A DNA stretch of 64,000 nucleotides from NCBI GenBank assembly GCA_001792895.1, contig MARA01000004.1, positions 434,001 through 498,000 on the forward strand, in the 5' to 3' direction. A model generated the notes under the pieces. It saw only the letters and a program-made list of their open reading frames with translations, had not been told where the DNA came from and did no database searches. How positions within the stretch are numbered: position 1 is the stretch's first letter; every line of letters begins with the position of its first letter. The position numbers and the translations under genes were made by a program. The DNA is from Lentinus brumalis. Its lineage: Eukaryota; Basidiomycota; Agaricomycetes; Polyporales; Polyporaceae. Positions 37,159 through 49,380 of this stretch are shown one piece after another.

Positions 37159-40100
37159 TCACTCAATATCGATATCTGAGCTATTACCGGCATCCTCGCT
37201 CGCTTCCGCCTCCGAATCATCACCGTCCTTAGTTCCCTCTACCTCTTGCTGGCTGCTCGACTTCAGCGTGCTCGCCAACCGCGCCGTGCTTGTACCCGCC
37301 AGCGAGCTCTTCGACGGCATCTTCTGCAGTCCCTGCCTGCCCATGCCCGGGCCGAACGACGTATTCCGCATACCCAAGCCCAGCATGAACATCCCAGAGG
37401 TCGTGCGTTGTCTCGGTCCAGCTTTGGGGCCCCCGCTCGGGCTCGGGGTCAGCGCAGGGCTGCGCACTGGCACGACTATGCGCAGACCGAGGCTCGCGAG
37501 CGGGTCCGCAGACTCGTCCGAGCGTTCGCGTGGATGCGAGAACGACGAGGAATGGCGCAGTCGCGGCGAGGTCATCACGGAGCCGAACGTCGCCGGTGCG
37601 GGACTCGTCGAGCGCGTCGGCGGATTGAGGAAGCTCGGGGTCCACGCGGACCAGCTCGGCGATGTCGTCGTCTTGGCCGCGGCGGAAGGCGAGAGACCGT
37701 CCTCCGTAGAAGACAGGGAGAGTTCGTGCAGCGTGCGCTTGATCGAGGCAATGTCGTGCTCGAGGTCGTCAAGCTTCTGCTCGAACTGGTGTGTTGCCTT
37801 TGCGACTGCGGGGTCCGAGCCGTCTACGAAGGCGCGTACTTCCTTCGCCATCTGGGCTTCATCAATCTTCTCGGCGTCGTCAGAGTGCAGCATCGCGCCG
37901 GGGATGGAGAGTAGAGCCTCGTATCCGCTCGCGATACGTTCTTCGTCTGCTATGCGGATCTCTAGCTCCACGCGCGCATCCTCGTTGAAGTCCGCAAGAC
38001 GCTCCACGGCCTTGCGCAGGACAGACGGCATTTCCGACGCTGGGTTGGCGGACGACGAGGGTAGGTCCGCGAGAGATTTCTTCAGCTCCTTGAGCGCCAG
38101 ATGGCAGTCACGGAAACCGCGCTGGACGTCATCGTAGCGATCCTTCACCCTCGCCAGCGCAGCTAGAAGAGATACTTCCTGGCTGTAGTGTGCAAAAGTA
38201 CCATTCGGTGATGTGGGCGAGAGCGACGAGAGCACCAAACCGGTTGCTTCCAGCGGCAAGGGAGGGGGAGGCTGAGATCTCGAGGTACGGGAGGACTCTT
38301 GAAGTACGGCAGCAGCGGCAGCAGGTGGCTTGTGACCAGAATCTGAGAAAGGGAGAGCTGGAGGGACCGAGAGGGGAGTCGAGTCTTCGGGGCCCGTCGC
38401 TGAAGCGGGCGTAGCACCCAGTAAATTCTCCGTTCCATCCGACACTTGCAAGTCGACAGAGTCTAAGCGATCCAGAGGAGAGGCTGATCGGGGTATAGAT
38501 GGAGCCATTGACGATGACGTCTGGGTGGGAATATCGGGTATAGAGGCACTCTCGGGAGGAACCACAGATGAGATGACAGAAGGGACAGTGACGACCTCGA
38601 TGATATGTACACCTGGAGAAGGTGCCGGGTTCTGGACGGCTTCGGGGACGGATGGAGATGGAGATGGGCCGGCGGATGTACCGACGCTGGCATCCAACAA
38701 GAGACGTTCCTCCTGGTGTCCATTCACGCGATGAGGGACGGGTTGCAGAACAGGGTGGCTTTTTTGTAGATCATCCCTGTCCCTGGGATGATCTCTGGTC
38801 TCCCACCGAGCAAGTTTGCGTTCGGTCTTGAGTCTGCGAACTGTCTCCTCCTGCAGCTCGTGGGTCAGTGTCGACACGGTGTCTTGGGCCAACACCAATC
38901 TAGCTACAGAGCCAGCCGCAGCGTCATCCCCCGACGGCTGCCCGTTCAACGTCTCCAGCAAAGCCTCAGCGTCCGCTGTAGCCTTCGAGTATGCTTCTCG
39001 GAGCGCCATGGGATTCAACGATATCGAACCGTCCTCCGAGCCGCCGGAGCGGTCAAGAGACTCCTTAGCCTTGCGCACCCAACGTCGCAGGTGCTCCGCT
39101 AGATTCTCCTCCCGACCAAGAACGGCTAGGCGCAGGGACACCTCGCGACGCCGCCCATACGCCTCACGTGCAATATCCTCCGTGAGGTCGTCCAATGCAG
39201 CACGGACGCGTTCGGACTCGTCGCGCTCATGGGAGAGAGCGCGCTGAAGCTGCATGATCTCGGCATTGAGGGTCGCGAGTGTGGAAGCATGTCGCAACTT
39301 CAGCGTTTCTATCGCTTTCTGCAATGTGTCTGTCGAGGATTGCGAGAACTTCCTGCAGCCAAGAGAGCTCAGTCACACCGTGCAGAATGAGATAGAAGAC
39401 TGCTCACATGTAACGCGATACCATCTTTGTCGCGGTATTGTCGTCGGCACGGTATTTGTCCAACTCGTGTAGAGCCCTGGCCAGCTCGTCACGATCATGG
39501 TCTGCAGTGCGACGCGCGACTTCCAGCTCCTTGTACAGGAGGCCGTTGTCGCCGTGCAGCTTGTCCATATCTGACTGCAGTCGCTCGTTCCGGCCGTTGA
39601 ACTCTTCCAAAAGCTTTTGAAGACCTAGCTTTCCTTCGACGAGACTGTCCGCCAACGTGGTAGCTGAGCCACTGGAAGAGCGCTGAATGTCCATGGACGA
39701 AACGGAAGTGGGTGTGGAAGGTGCCTTCGGTCTACCCTCGAGCTTGCGGACGAGGGCGGCGTACTCCTGCACGACAAGGTCCGACATCCTTTGCTCCTCT
39801 TCCGTAGCGCGTACCTTACGTTCCAGCTCCCGCTCCCGGGCAAGACCCTCCTCCTCTCGAGCGCGTGCCTCCGCAGCGAGTGCGCGCGCGGCTTCCACTT
39901 CATGCTGAGCACTGGCAAGCTCGCTCCGGGCGTCGACAGCTTCCTTTGTACGTTCCAGCAGCGTATTCTCGACTGCAGTCAGCTTGTCCGAGAGACGACG
40001 GAGGGCGAGGGTGAGCTCTGGCACTTGGAACGCGGTTTCGGTTGGGGTAGAGTCCGGGTTGTCTCGGAGGACCGCGATCTCCTCCTTCAGACGCGTGTTC

Positions 40101-40346
40101 TCGCGTTCCAATGCGCGTGCATGGTCAAGAGCCTGCGAGGCCTCTAGAGAGTGCCTCTGAAGTTTCAGGGAAGTGGCATGGGTTTCATGCTGCCAAAGCC
40201 TGAACGTCAGTTAATGAGCGGCGCATGATTGGTGATTGAGACGTATATCGCCGCACCTGATACCGTGCAACAGCTGCGCGTAGACTCGCTAACTCCAGAG
40301 CAAGCGGGTGGTCTTCATTTATCGAGGCGGACAAGTTGTCGGCCAT
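37159..40346 (-). CDS. Long coiled-coil protein of unknown function
   Basis: Three exons on the minus strand: 40264-40346, 39408-40199 and 37159-39352, about 1022 residues. Intron 1 uses the donor GTATCA and acceptor GTTCAG; intron 2 uses GTGAGC and CTGCAG. The first half is almost entirely heptad-rich coiled coil (ERENTRLKEEIAVLR, then ALRRLSDKLTAVENTLLER, LHELDKYRADDN, LQRALSHERDESERVRAALD). A Ser/Pro/Thr-rich middle part of ~200 residues, another helical segment (residues ~690-810) and a Ser-rich low-complexity tail ending in an acidic SDIDIE follow. Such a layout is typical of fungal scaffold, tethering or septum proteins. No specific family is recognised. It shares an ~810-bp divergent promoter region with the deubiquitinase gene. 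Confidence 0.8.
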
Positions 40347-40395
40347 GTGCGGATGCACGTAATGTGCAAGTCGCGCGTAAAGCTGGCGGACCAGA

Positions 40396-40528
40396 GTGGA
40401 GCGGAGACTGAAGGGGTACGGGTCGGGGCTACAAATGTACCATTACCCGCGCCGGCGGAGTGCATCCCGGCCATCTCCGCTGGTCTCCGCTACTGTGGCA
40501 CCGGGGTGTCTCCTCGTCGTCCTCGCCC
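40396..40528. repeat. 133-bp direct repeat, first copy
   Basis: Apparently identical to 40640-40772, offset 244 bp. It lies upstream of the coiled-coil gene start (40346) in the divergent promoter region. Inside each copy the 9-bp inverted pair agcggagac / gtctccgct lies near the ends, so each copy could fold as a large hairpin. Confidence 0.9.
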
Positions 40529-40639
40529 TTGTCTCCCGTAGGCAGACGATTGGGCGGGCCTATTGAAGGGGGAGGACGGCCCTACAACGTCTGCTAGTTG
40601 ACACGCTGGCAAAACCGTAGGGTAGCCATTCTGCTGGGT

Positions 40640-40772
40640 GTGGAGCGGAGACTGAAGGGGTACGGGTCGGGGCTACAAATGTACCATTACCCGCGCCGGC
40701 GGAGTGCATCCCGGCCATCTCCGCTGGTCTCCGCTACTGTGGCACCGGGGTGTCTCCTCGTCGTCCTCGCCC
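40640..40772. repeat. 133-bp direct repeat, second copy
   Basis: Second copy of the repeat at 40396. No mismatch was seen by eye, which points to a recent duplication or a constrained element. It lies about 390 bp before the deubiquitinase start codon at 41160. Confidence 0.9.
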
Positions 40773-41159
40773 ACACCTTCGCTAAGTACTGATCCTCGCG
40801 CGACCGCCCGCAGGTTTCGCACCGACAACGCCAGACACTGCTCTGCCGCATTGTTGACAATCTGTCTACTGATTGTCAACCCAATACCGTGACGAAGCCT
40901 CCTACGAAGCCCACACGCGTCGAGTTCGCTGTGTAATCCGTCGGCCCGCCTCCCCACATTCTTCCAGCGCGATCCTCAGACACGTCCTGGACCGTCTACT
41001 CGCGCCTCCTACTGTTTCGAATCCACAGCATATGTGCTTGTTGCGGTAGCCTCAAGTTTGGATTATCCAGCGATTAACGTACACCCCGGTACGGTCACCC
41101 CACGCTCTCCCGCTGCGCGTTACTAACCTGTTCTATGCGAAATCTATGCGAAAACAGCT

Positions 41160-44100
41160 ATGGCGAGCCCTCATACACCCTACCACCCTCAGCCAGGGCC
41201 TTCCTACTATCATCATCCACCACCACCACCCCCGCCGCCGCACTACGCGTACGCCCCGGCGCCTGCCCCGACCCCATACTACCCGTACCATATGCCGCCC
41301 ATGAACGGACACACGCCGATGCACCAGCCTGCTTCTCCTAGAGTAAGCGGTGCAGGTCGTGGTCGGTATCCCCATCGAGGCGGCGCTCCTGCATACCACT
41401 ACCAGCCTATCCCTCACCAACATCATATGCCGCCTCACGCGGTCCCCGTACAGACACCCCCTCCAGGTTCCCCCGCAAGTCCCTTCCATCATCCTCAAAA
41501 ATATCCTCCGCATCCGCAAGCTCATCAGGTCCCATACGGATCTCCCTATCATCATCCCCAGCCTAACGGACCCTACCCACACGCGTGGTCAGGCCAGGCT
41601 CCGTCGCCTCTGCCAAAACAGCTGTCCATGCTGCCCCCGATGATCTCGGCTGAACCCGTACCCCATGTGCACCAACCACACCCACTTCCTCATGCACAGC
41701 CCCCACACCCGCCTCCTCCTGACATACAGGAACATCCTCAACCACCAACATACCACGTCACTCCCCATGTTCTTCAGGTGACTTCTCCTGCGCTGAGTCA
41801 AGCAGCGCCGCTGCAGGCGGTGCTCCCTCGCACGCCCTCTCCACGAGGCGAGCAAGCACAAGTAGCTTCTTCAGGCACGAACGGGCCATTCGTTGAGGCA
41901 TCACCAAGTGAGCCTCCCCGGGACCCCGAGCTTGCTTCGCAGGAAGTTGCAGAGACGCGGGAAGAGGAACAGGCTACCGTCGCTGAACCAGAGTCTGTTA
42001 CTGCTGCTCTCAGTAGAAGTCCTAGTCCCGCTGCGGAACCCACTCCGGCTATCGCTCTTCCGACAACTTACGTGATCTGGTCTCGCCGTCCCGGTCATCC
42101 CAGTCGTGCCCCAGGAGTCATCATCTCCACTCGTGCATTTCCGCCCGACGAGGTTCTTCAGAAAGCCATGGAGACGCGTACACCGCCCGCTAGTCCCAGA
42201 GTTCGGGTAGCGGTGTTGCAACATCCTGCGGTATCCATCGTCACCGATGCACAAGAAGCTTCTCCAGAGTTCGCGCTGTCCTCGTCCACTACTGAGACAA
42301 CACCAGCATGTTCCGTCGCAGCAGACACACCAGTGCCCGGGTCCCCGTATTCCTCCGCGACTTCAGTCTCTGCTGCCATCGGTTCTCCTTCCACGAAGGC
42401 TTTGGTTTCGCCACATGCCGACACGAAGGCTGAGCTTCCCGCTGCACCTACTGCAGTCCCCGAACCCAGTGCGCCGTCCACGGCTCAGCCGGTGGCTGAC
42501 AAGGCTCCCGCTGCTGCAGCATCCACGTCCGCTGCACCAGCGGCTTCTGCGAAGTCTGAACCTGGCCCGAAGCGATCTTGGGCCTCGCTTTTGCAGCCAT
42601 CCGACTCCAGCGCGTCGTCCTCCAAGTCACGCCTTCCTGTGTCCAACGTTGTAGGGTTTTCCATTCCCGCGACCGCCGGCGGATCCCCGTCGGGGACTAC
42701 CAGAGCATCGGTCGGATCTGCGAACCGCAATGAGCTGTTGCGCCTGCTCAGCGAAGGCCCTTCAGGGTCGGCTGTCAACGTCGCAGCTGCTATGAAGATT
42801 CGCCCTCGGGGACTCATCAACACCGGTAATATGTGCTTCGCCAACGCGGTCCTGCAAATCCTCGTGTACTGCCCGCCTTTCCATCGCTTCTTTTCGGAGC
42901 TGCGGAAGCACGTCGCTGGCCCGGTCGTCGGCTCCCAACGCGAGGGCACGAAGGCTACCCCGCTCGTAGATGCGACCATTCAGTTCCTCAAGGAGTTCGT
43001 CCCGGATCCTCCTACGCCGAGTAATGATCCCAAGGCGAAGGGCAAGGAGCGGGAGGACGACGCGTTCGACGAGTTGGAGAGTTTCATCCCAACGTACGTG
43101 TACGATGCGATGAAGGAAAAGAAGCGGTTTGCGAACATGATCGTGCGTCCATTTTGACATTCCTCGTTCTTCTTGTTCCGAGCGTTTGCATTTAGGGCGG
43201 GTATCAAGAGGACGCAGAGGAGTTCCTTGGATTCTTCTTGGACACCCTCGAGGAGGAGCTCCTGTCAATCTCGCAGTCTTTGCAGCCCAAGGAACCTGCG
43301 CAAGCTGCTGGAGAGGACGTCTCGCAGGAAGACGGATGGCTCGAGGTCGGCAAGAAGAACAAGGCTGTTTCGACCAGAACGGTATGTTTCGCTGGGCGCC
43401 ATCTTCACACAGAGACAAAAGTTGACGTGGTTATCCTCTACAGGCCAAGTCCACCGACTCTCCCATCACGCGTATATTTGGCGGCAAGTTCCGCTCAGCG
43501 CTGCGCGCACCTCACCAGCGGGAGTCGGTCACGATCGAGGACTGGCGATCGCTGCAGCTGGACATCCAGCCAGAGGATGTCAAGACTCTGCGCGACGCCC
43601 TCCTGCACATAGCACATCCACAGACCGTGCAGGTGTCCATCCCTACACGGCCCGGTGTGATCCTCGATGCGACACAGCAGGTGCTCATCGAGGCGCTCCC
43701 GCCCGTGTTGATCCTGCACATGAAACGGTTCCTGTACGATATCAAGGTCGGCGATGTTGTGAAAGTCGGCAAGCAGGTGTCGTTCTCGTCAGAATTGGAC
43801 ATTCCCCCAGGTGCGTTTTATGTACCATTCCATACTTCTACCCACTGACCGACACTCTGCAGAAATTATCTCGCCGGCAAAGAGGACCGCGCAACCTGTC
43901 AAATATCAGCTGTTCGGAGGTACGCTCTCTAGTCTGGTATACTGTAGCCTGGCCTGGCCTGACTTGTGCGTCTGCAGTCCTGTACCACCACGGCATGTCT
44001 GCCTCTGGAGGGCACTATACCCTCGATGTGCTACACCCCAACCGCGAGCTCACGGAGCGTCCGCGGGCAGCGTGGATTCGGATAGACGACGAGCTCGTTT

Positions 44101-44210
44101 CGGACGTGCGCCCCGAGGACGTGTTCGGCGGGCAGGACCGCGAGGACCGACAACCGTACCTGTTGTTCTACAAGAGGGTGACCGCATGGGGTCCCGCAAG
44201 GACAAACTAG
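41160..44210 (+). CDS. UBP3: Ubiquitin carboxyl-terminal hydrolase, Ubp3/USP10-like
   Basis: Five exons: 41160-43142, 43196-43381, 43444-43810, 43863-43919 and 43978-44210, 941 residues. The first ~540 residues are low complexity and disordered: His/Pro/Tyr-rich at the very start (PPPPPPPPHYAYAP), then Pro/Ser/Ala/Glu-rich. The USP domain follows: Cys box at residues ~550-570 (INTGNMCFANAVLQIL, nucleophile Cys559), GGYQEDAEEFLGFFLD, VLILHMKRFLYD, and a His box SGGHYTLDV with catalytic His877 followed by WIRIDDE. It removes ubiquitin from proteins. Yeast Ubp3 works with Bre5 in vesicle transport, ribophagy and stress responses. Assignment to Ubp3/USP10 rests on the single Cys box after a long disordered N-terminus and is less certain than the USP call. 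Confidence 0.9.
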
Positions 44211-44498
44211 GTAGTCATCACCTTCGGTATTGTTGCAGCATCTTGTTGTTATGTTACTGTGCCAGTACTAGTACTTCATGCTTGTTCGATTCATTTTGGA
44301 TTTATGGAAGCGTGTGCATGTGCCGGTGTGTGGCAAAAGCGGTCAACTCAGGGCTTGGGTTGCTCACCGTAGTAGACAGCATAGACATAGATGAGTGGCA
44401 GGTACGGGATGAGGGGGAGAATACAATATATAGCTCAGAGTCCGTTCCGAATGACACCTGTGACAGCGAGAGTACTACTGAACATGCAAATACGATAA

Positions 44499-47400
44499 TT
44501 ACTCATTATATATGTTCCAGCTCTGCAATAAGGGCGGGGGTCAGTGCTTAGTACAGCAGGCGGAGGATGTGGGAAGGTACGCACAGAACGCCATTTTAGT
44601 CCCCAGTGGTCATTGATGGGGCCGTCGATGCCGAAGGCGACGCCCTTGAACCACCAGAAGGTGCCGACGATGATGAGGACACAGACACCGAATACAATTT
44701 GCTTCGTGCGGTCCGAAAGGCGGCGAGAGGAGAAGACGAAGTGGTCGAGGAGATGCGCGAGCATCAAGACGGAGAAGTAGAGGGTCGGGAGCTGCGAAGA
44801 CGGGGTGAGGCGCTCAACCTACACCGTACGAAACGAAAACTTACGTAGTGGTGGATGTATGTTACACGGCCCATGATCATGAACGGAACTGCATAACGGA
44901 TTACACTGAGCACGCGGTCGCAGCTGCGGATGCAGACCCGACTTACCAAAGTGCAGGAGCCAGCCCACGCCGGCAACTTTGCAGACGTATAGGAAGTGCT
45001 CCCATTCCCCTGCAGCCACCTGTCAGCACCGTTCGCCGTAAGTCAAAGCGGCAGCAAACACTCACTAGGCTCCATGTCCACATACTTCCTTTGCTGGCGC
45101 ATCAGGTAGACTCCAGCAGCGAGGGCGGCGAGGATCAAGCTGACGGTACCGCCCCACCAGATGACGGGAGTTCCGACCAGGTAGTACTTGGTTTGTTGGT
45201 CGCCCCAGCCACACATGCGGAGTCCGACACGCAAGAACGGCCAGTCCAACGGCTTGGACGCGAGGATGTCTTCCTTGTCAGGGTCGGGGACCAGCGCGTT
45301 GTTGGACGTGGCCATCGCGACGTTGAGGTGCCAGAAGTCACGGAAGAAGGGCGACTTGTAGAACTTCGTGTCTCCGGCGGGTACTGTATACAGACACGAG
45401 AAAGTCAGACCTGGCGCATGTAGCCACCGGCACACAGTGAGAGAACTTACGACGGTCGTTCCAGTGGCTCTCGACGTTCCAGTAGGTGTGGATGTCCTTC
45501 GGGTTGTTCTCCTTGTCGCAGCTGACCTCAATCTGCTTGAAACCCCACTGAGGAAGCACAGCATTGGCCGCACGGAGGTAGCAGCCCGAAGCCTGATGGC
45601 GGAAGCGCAGACGGGTCGTCAACGAGTGGATCTTGTCGTACTTGTCCTTGCCCCCGCGGTGGATGTCGTCCACGACTTCGACAACCCAGTAGTCCTGGTA
45701 GTCTCCGATCGTCGCGTTGCCGTAGCAGGAGACCTCGTTGTTCAGCTTGGTGATGGGTGCTGGGATCGGGTGCGAGTGGAGGTTACGGGTGGTCGGAGCG
45801 TGCTGGAGACGGATGGCGTCGCCGTCCTTGAGGAAGCGGAGCGGGCCCTCCCCATCGTACGGCTCCTCATCCCAACGCGGCATGATGTTCCATTCGTTGT
45901 TCTCATCCTTGTAGTGGTAGCAGGTCACCTGCTGCTGCTCGGAGCCGACAGGGTACGTCTGGACGTGAGAATGCAGAAGACCTCCGCCCCAGCCCATGTT
46001 CTTCAGCGTGACCCTGGAGCCATATGCGATGTCTGGGAATTAGGCGATAAGCTCTGCTGTTGCCACATCGGGATCACTGTTACCACGTACCGAGAGGGTT
46101 CTCGCTGAAGGTATTGCCGATGAGGTTCGCCTGGAAGAGCGAGCTCATCTGAGCATCACCAGGACCGGAGTGGTTGAGGACCAAGAAGTGCAATTTGAAG
46201 GATGCCATATAGACCAGGATCGGCAGCACGATGAGACAACCAACACGAGCCGCCCAATGCCTGACTTGGTCGCGCTGAGGAAATACGTCAGTTCACGATG
46301 GCGTCCGCAGCGAGCTGCTATCGGTTGAACGTACCACAGACATCTTCAGGTCGCCAAACTTCTCCCAGAGATCCTCAATCGTGTACGCGCCAACCAGGAA
46401 CGTCACGAAGAGCCCCACCCATTTCACACTGGAACACAGTCAGAACGGAACTACGCGCATACACACAGTGGACACACCTGCAAACGCATCCAATTGAATA
46501 TCCGGTCAATGCAAGCCATAGCCACCAGTCGAAGGAGAAGGATCTAAATCGAGTTGTCAGCCCGATTCCCTGCGAATACAACGAGGCGAACGTGGACGCA
46601 CCGGTATTGTTGATTGTGGAATTTGGCGAGACAGAAGACGGTAGTGAACGTGAAGAACAGCAACATGGAGTCCAAAAGAATGAATCGGGATATACACAAC
46701 CACGCAACATCTTGAGCGCGACGGGTCAGCATCGTATATGCGCGCATATAGTCAACTGAGAACACACTCACCACAAAGCACCATCAGCGCTACCAAGTGA
46801 CACGCCATCCAGCTCATTCCCAGCTCCACTGCCGTATACCACCCCAGCGGTACGAGCGCAACGCCAAACGTCGCGAGCATGACGCGCATGGCGACATACG
46901 GGACAGTGTCCGGGTACGTGCCGCCGCTCTCGAAGCCGAAGGAGCCGTCGTAGCCCGAGAGCAGGCCGACGAGGCCGACGAGCATCTTCCCGAGCGGGGG
47001 ATGGACGTCGAAGTAGAACTCGCGCTTGAGGTAGTGCGAGCCGAACTTGCCAAAGTGCGCCTCGTCCCAGACGACGACGCCTGCCTTGCCTATCTTGTGA
47101 AAGCGCGTCCAGCACGAAAGGAGGGTGTAGATGATGGGGGGGATGTGCTCGAGGTTCTGCATGAAGAATTCGCGCTGAAGTCGCCGACACGGTCCATGGC
47201 GTCCGAGCAGGGGAGGTCAGCGAGTGCATATAACAGACTATATGCGCCAATGAACGACGTACCACAGTAGTAGGGGGCGGCGGGGGCGGTCTGCGCGGAC
47301 GTCCACTGCTAATTGGGCCTCCCTTCGAGACCTTCATTTTGGAGTAGACGTCCTTGCCCTCGTCGTCGTCGAACGCGTCGTAGTCGAGGCCCTTCTCCGC

Positions 47401-47640
47401 GACGGGGTCCGCATAGGCCCCGTTGCCTCCAGGGCCGCGTGTGACCCGGCGGCGAGCCTTCTCCTCGGACATGTAGTGCAACGGCAGCTGCTCCTCGCGC
47501 GGGGCGGCGTGTGCTGGCGGATGCTGGGCCCAGTGGGTGCTGTGTGAGGGATGGGGGATTTGTTCGAAGTCGGAGTCCGAGCGTTCTCCGTCTTCGTATG
47601 GCGGTCCGAGATCAAGAGCAACCTGTCCGGACGGCCTCAT
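44499..47640 (-). CDS. PMT2: Protein O-mannosyltransferase, PMT2 type
   Basis: Twelve exons on the minus strand: 47263-47640, 46772-47156, 46602-46710, 46478-46543, 46335-46428, 46091-46274, 45451-46032, 45066-45383, 44947-45009, 44845-44888, 44585-44791 and 44499-44522. Lengths sum to 818 codons in one frame (817 residues). A polar cytosolic N-terminus is followed by the catalytic lumenal loop with [18 protein letters not shown] and [12 protein letters not shown] helices with [13 protein letters not shown], the conserved [12 protein letters not shown], then three MIR repeats (SRVTLKN, then HSHVQTYP; residues ~410-600) and C-terminal TM helices ending KWRSSWNIYNE. It transfers mannose from dolichyl-phosphate-mannose to Ser/Thr in the ER membrane, usually as a PMT1-PMT2 heterodimer. 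The last exon is only 24 nt but restores the family's usual C-terminus. Confidence 0.92.
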
Positions 47641-47989
47641 CAGCTAAGCTGGCCAGCTGTAAGTAAGTGAAGGGTGTAGCAGGGAATAGATCGGGCGTCT
47701 AGGTCCCTATGCGCATCACTTGTACTGCCACCGCAGCATCCTGACGTGGCGAGCGCAGCAGCAGATCGGTGCAACATCTTCGCAAGAAACTCGCCGGATC
47801 TTCCCCGTGTTGTCTCACTGCGAAGTGCATACTGAAGTCGTGAAGCAGTCGGCGCTCATCTAATCTCCTGCCAGGAGACTGAAAGATAGTATATACTTTT
47901 GAGATGCTACAGAATACAAGCGATGCGAAACAGACCAGACAAAAAGAGGACAAGAGCAAGAAGACGAGCACACATCGGATGCGAAAGGA
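47641..47989. other. Intergenic, PMT2 promoter and fibrillarin 3' UTR
   Basis: 349 bp upstream of PMT2 and downstream of fibrillarin, both on the minus strand. No other feature seen. Confidence 0.5.
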
Positions 47990-49238
47990 CTACTCCTTCT
48001 GTCCGTGTCGTAGATATTTGCCTGCTCAACAGGTCAGACACCCTGACAAAATGATTCAAAACTGAGGAGACTGCCGCACCTGTTACCATTGCGTGGTCAC
48101 GCTCATACGGCTCCAAAGTAACCTGCTCGATGGGCTTGACCTTGTTCGCCCTGAGGAAGTCGACCTCCTTGGCGAAGACGGCCTCTGGAGGCGCAGTGGA
48201 GTCGATACAGCTCGCCTTGATGGAGATGACGACGTGGCCCTCGTTCTTGAGGAAGTACTCTGCGTTGAGTAGGACGATACGAGCCTGGTCGGGCTGGGCG
48301 ACATCCGCAAAGATAACGTCAACCGTCGACAGGAGCATCCGGTACCGCTGGGGTGCACGAGCATCCTCGATGATCGCTACAGGTGCGTGTGAGATACAGC
48401 TTGGGGAGATACAAGAACAGCGACATACGGATGACGTTGGTACGCTTCTTCGCCATGCCGATAAGATCACGACCTGACCGCAGGGAGAACTCGACGGCGT
48501 ACACGACACCCTCCTGCAAAACCTAATGAGACACCGTCATGAGTACCGGAAACCTCGACACTCACCGGGCCAACGATGTCAGCGACATGGGAAACACTGG
48601 TACCGCTAGCGGCACCAAGGTACAAAACCTTCTTGCCAGGCTCGATGAAGAGGCTGTCGAGACCGCCAAGGACACCCGCGGCAAGCTTGCTCCTGAAGGG
48701 GTTCCACACACGGTACTCGACCTTGGTCCCGTCGACACCTCCGTCGATCGATATCCGCTTCTCGCCGTAGACAGCCTCACCAGGGACCAAGTTTTTCGTG
48801 ACCAGCAAGCTCTCCTTGCCCTCAGCGATGAAGACACCAGGGTGCCTGTGGGGCTTGAGGATCACGTTCGAGCCTCCACCCCGTCCGCCGCCGCGACCTC
48901 CGCGACCTCCACGGCCTCCACCGCGGGGACCGCCGCGGCCAGGTGGGCCGCCGCGCTTTCCAACACCTCCGCGTCCTCCGCCGCGGCCGCCTGTGAACGA
49001 CCGGTCAAGAACATCCTTGCGACTCTGCAGGAGAAACACGTACCACGATCGCCGAACCCGCCGCGTCCAGGGGGACCGCCCCGTCCCCTAGGAGCTCCCC
49101 TTGGAGCTCCCCGACCGCCTCCTCCTCGTCCCCCGCCGAATCCGCCGCGTCCACCTGAAGCACCTGAAAAAGAGCAGAACAAAAAAGTGAGCCAACCTTG
49201 CGACTAACGTCGCATTACCCATGCGTACCGAAGGCCAT
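47990..49238 (-). CDS. NOP1: Fibrillarin (Nop1), box C/D snoRNP 2'-O-methyltransferase
   Basis: Six exons on the minus strand: 49229-49238, 49044-49163, 48566-48990, 48429-48513, 48080-48376 and 47990-48021, 322 residues in one frame. Exon 1 codes only MAF plus one base. Residues ~4-90 are the GAR domain (Gly/Arg/Phe repeats), followed by the methyltransferase domain with [19 protein letters not shown], the SAM-binding [60 protein letters not shown] and [13 protein letters not shown]. It methylates pre-rRNA in the nucleolus. The C-terminus ends [10 protein letters not shown], a little different from the usual VYRPP type. Intron 2 interrupts the Gly-rich domain. Confidence 0.93.
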
Positions 49239-49374
49239 GGTCTGTTTAGATGTGAAGAGTGGGCCGAGTGACGGTGAGGTGCGTGTAGGGAACCGTAACT
49301 TCGCGGCAAGTGCAGCAGGACCGAAAATTGGAAGGCGCCCGCATCTTCTGCCTTGAGCGCTAGATGGACTTTGC

Positions 49375-49380
49375 CACGTG
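49375..49380. promoter_or_regulatory. CACGTG E-box upstream of fibrillarin
   Basis: A palindromic CACGTG 137 bp before the fibrillarin start codon. In several fungi bHLH factors such as Cbf1 bind this box, also at ribosome-related genes. Function here is inference from position only. Confidence 0.3.

Noticed and set aside
37229..37914. Long frames on both strands over the tail of the coiled-coil gene.
   Set aside because: Shadows of the Ser/Arg-rich C-terminal coding sequence.
45368..46108. 246-codon plus-strand open frame opposite PMT2.
   Set aside because: It lies wholly over the MIR-domain exons and introns of PMT2 and has no motif of its own.
48539..49207. 222-codon plus-strand open frame opposite fibrillarin.
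   Set aside because: It mirrors the fibrillarin exons, including the Gly/Arg domain. GC-rich coding DNA keeps the opposite strand open.
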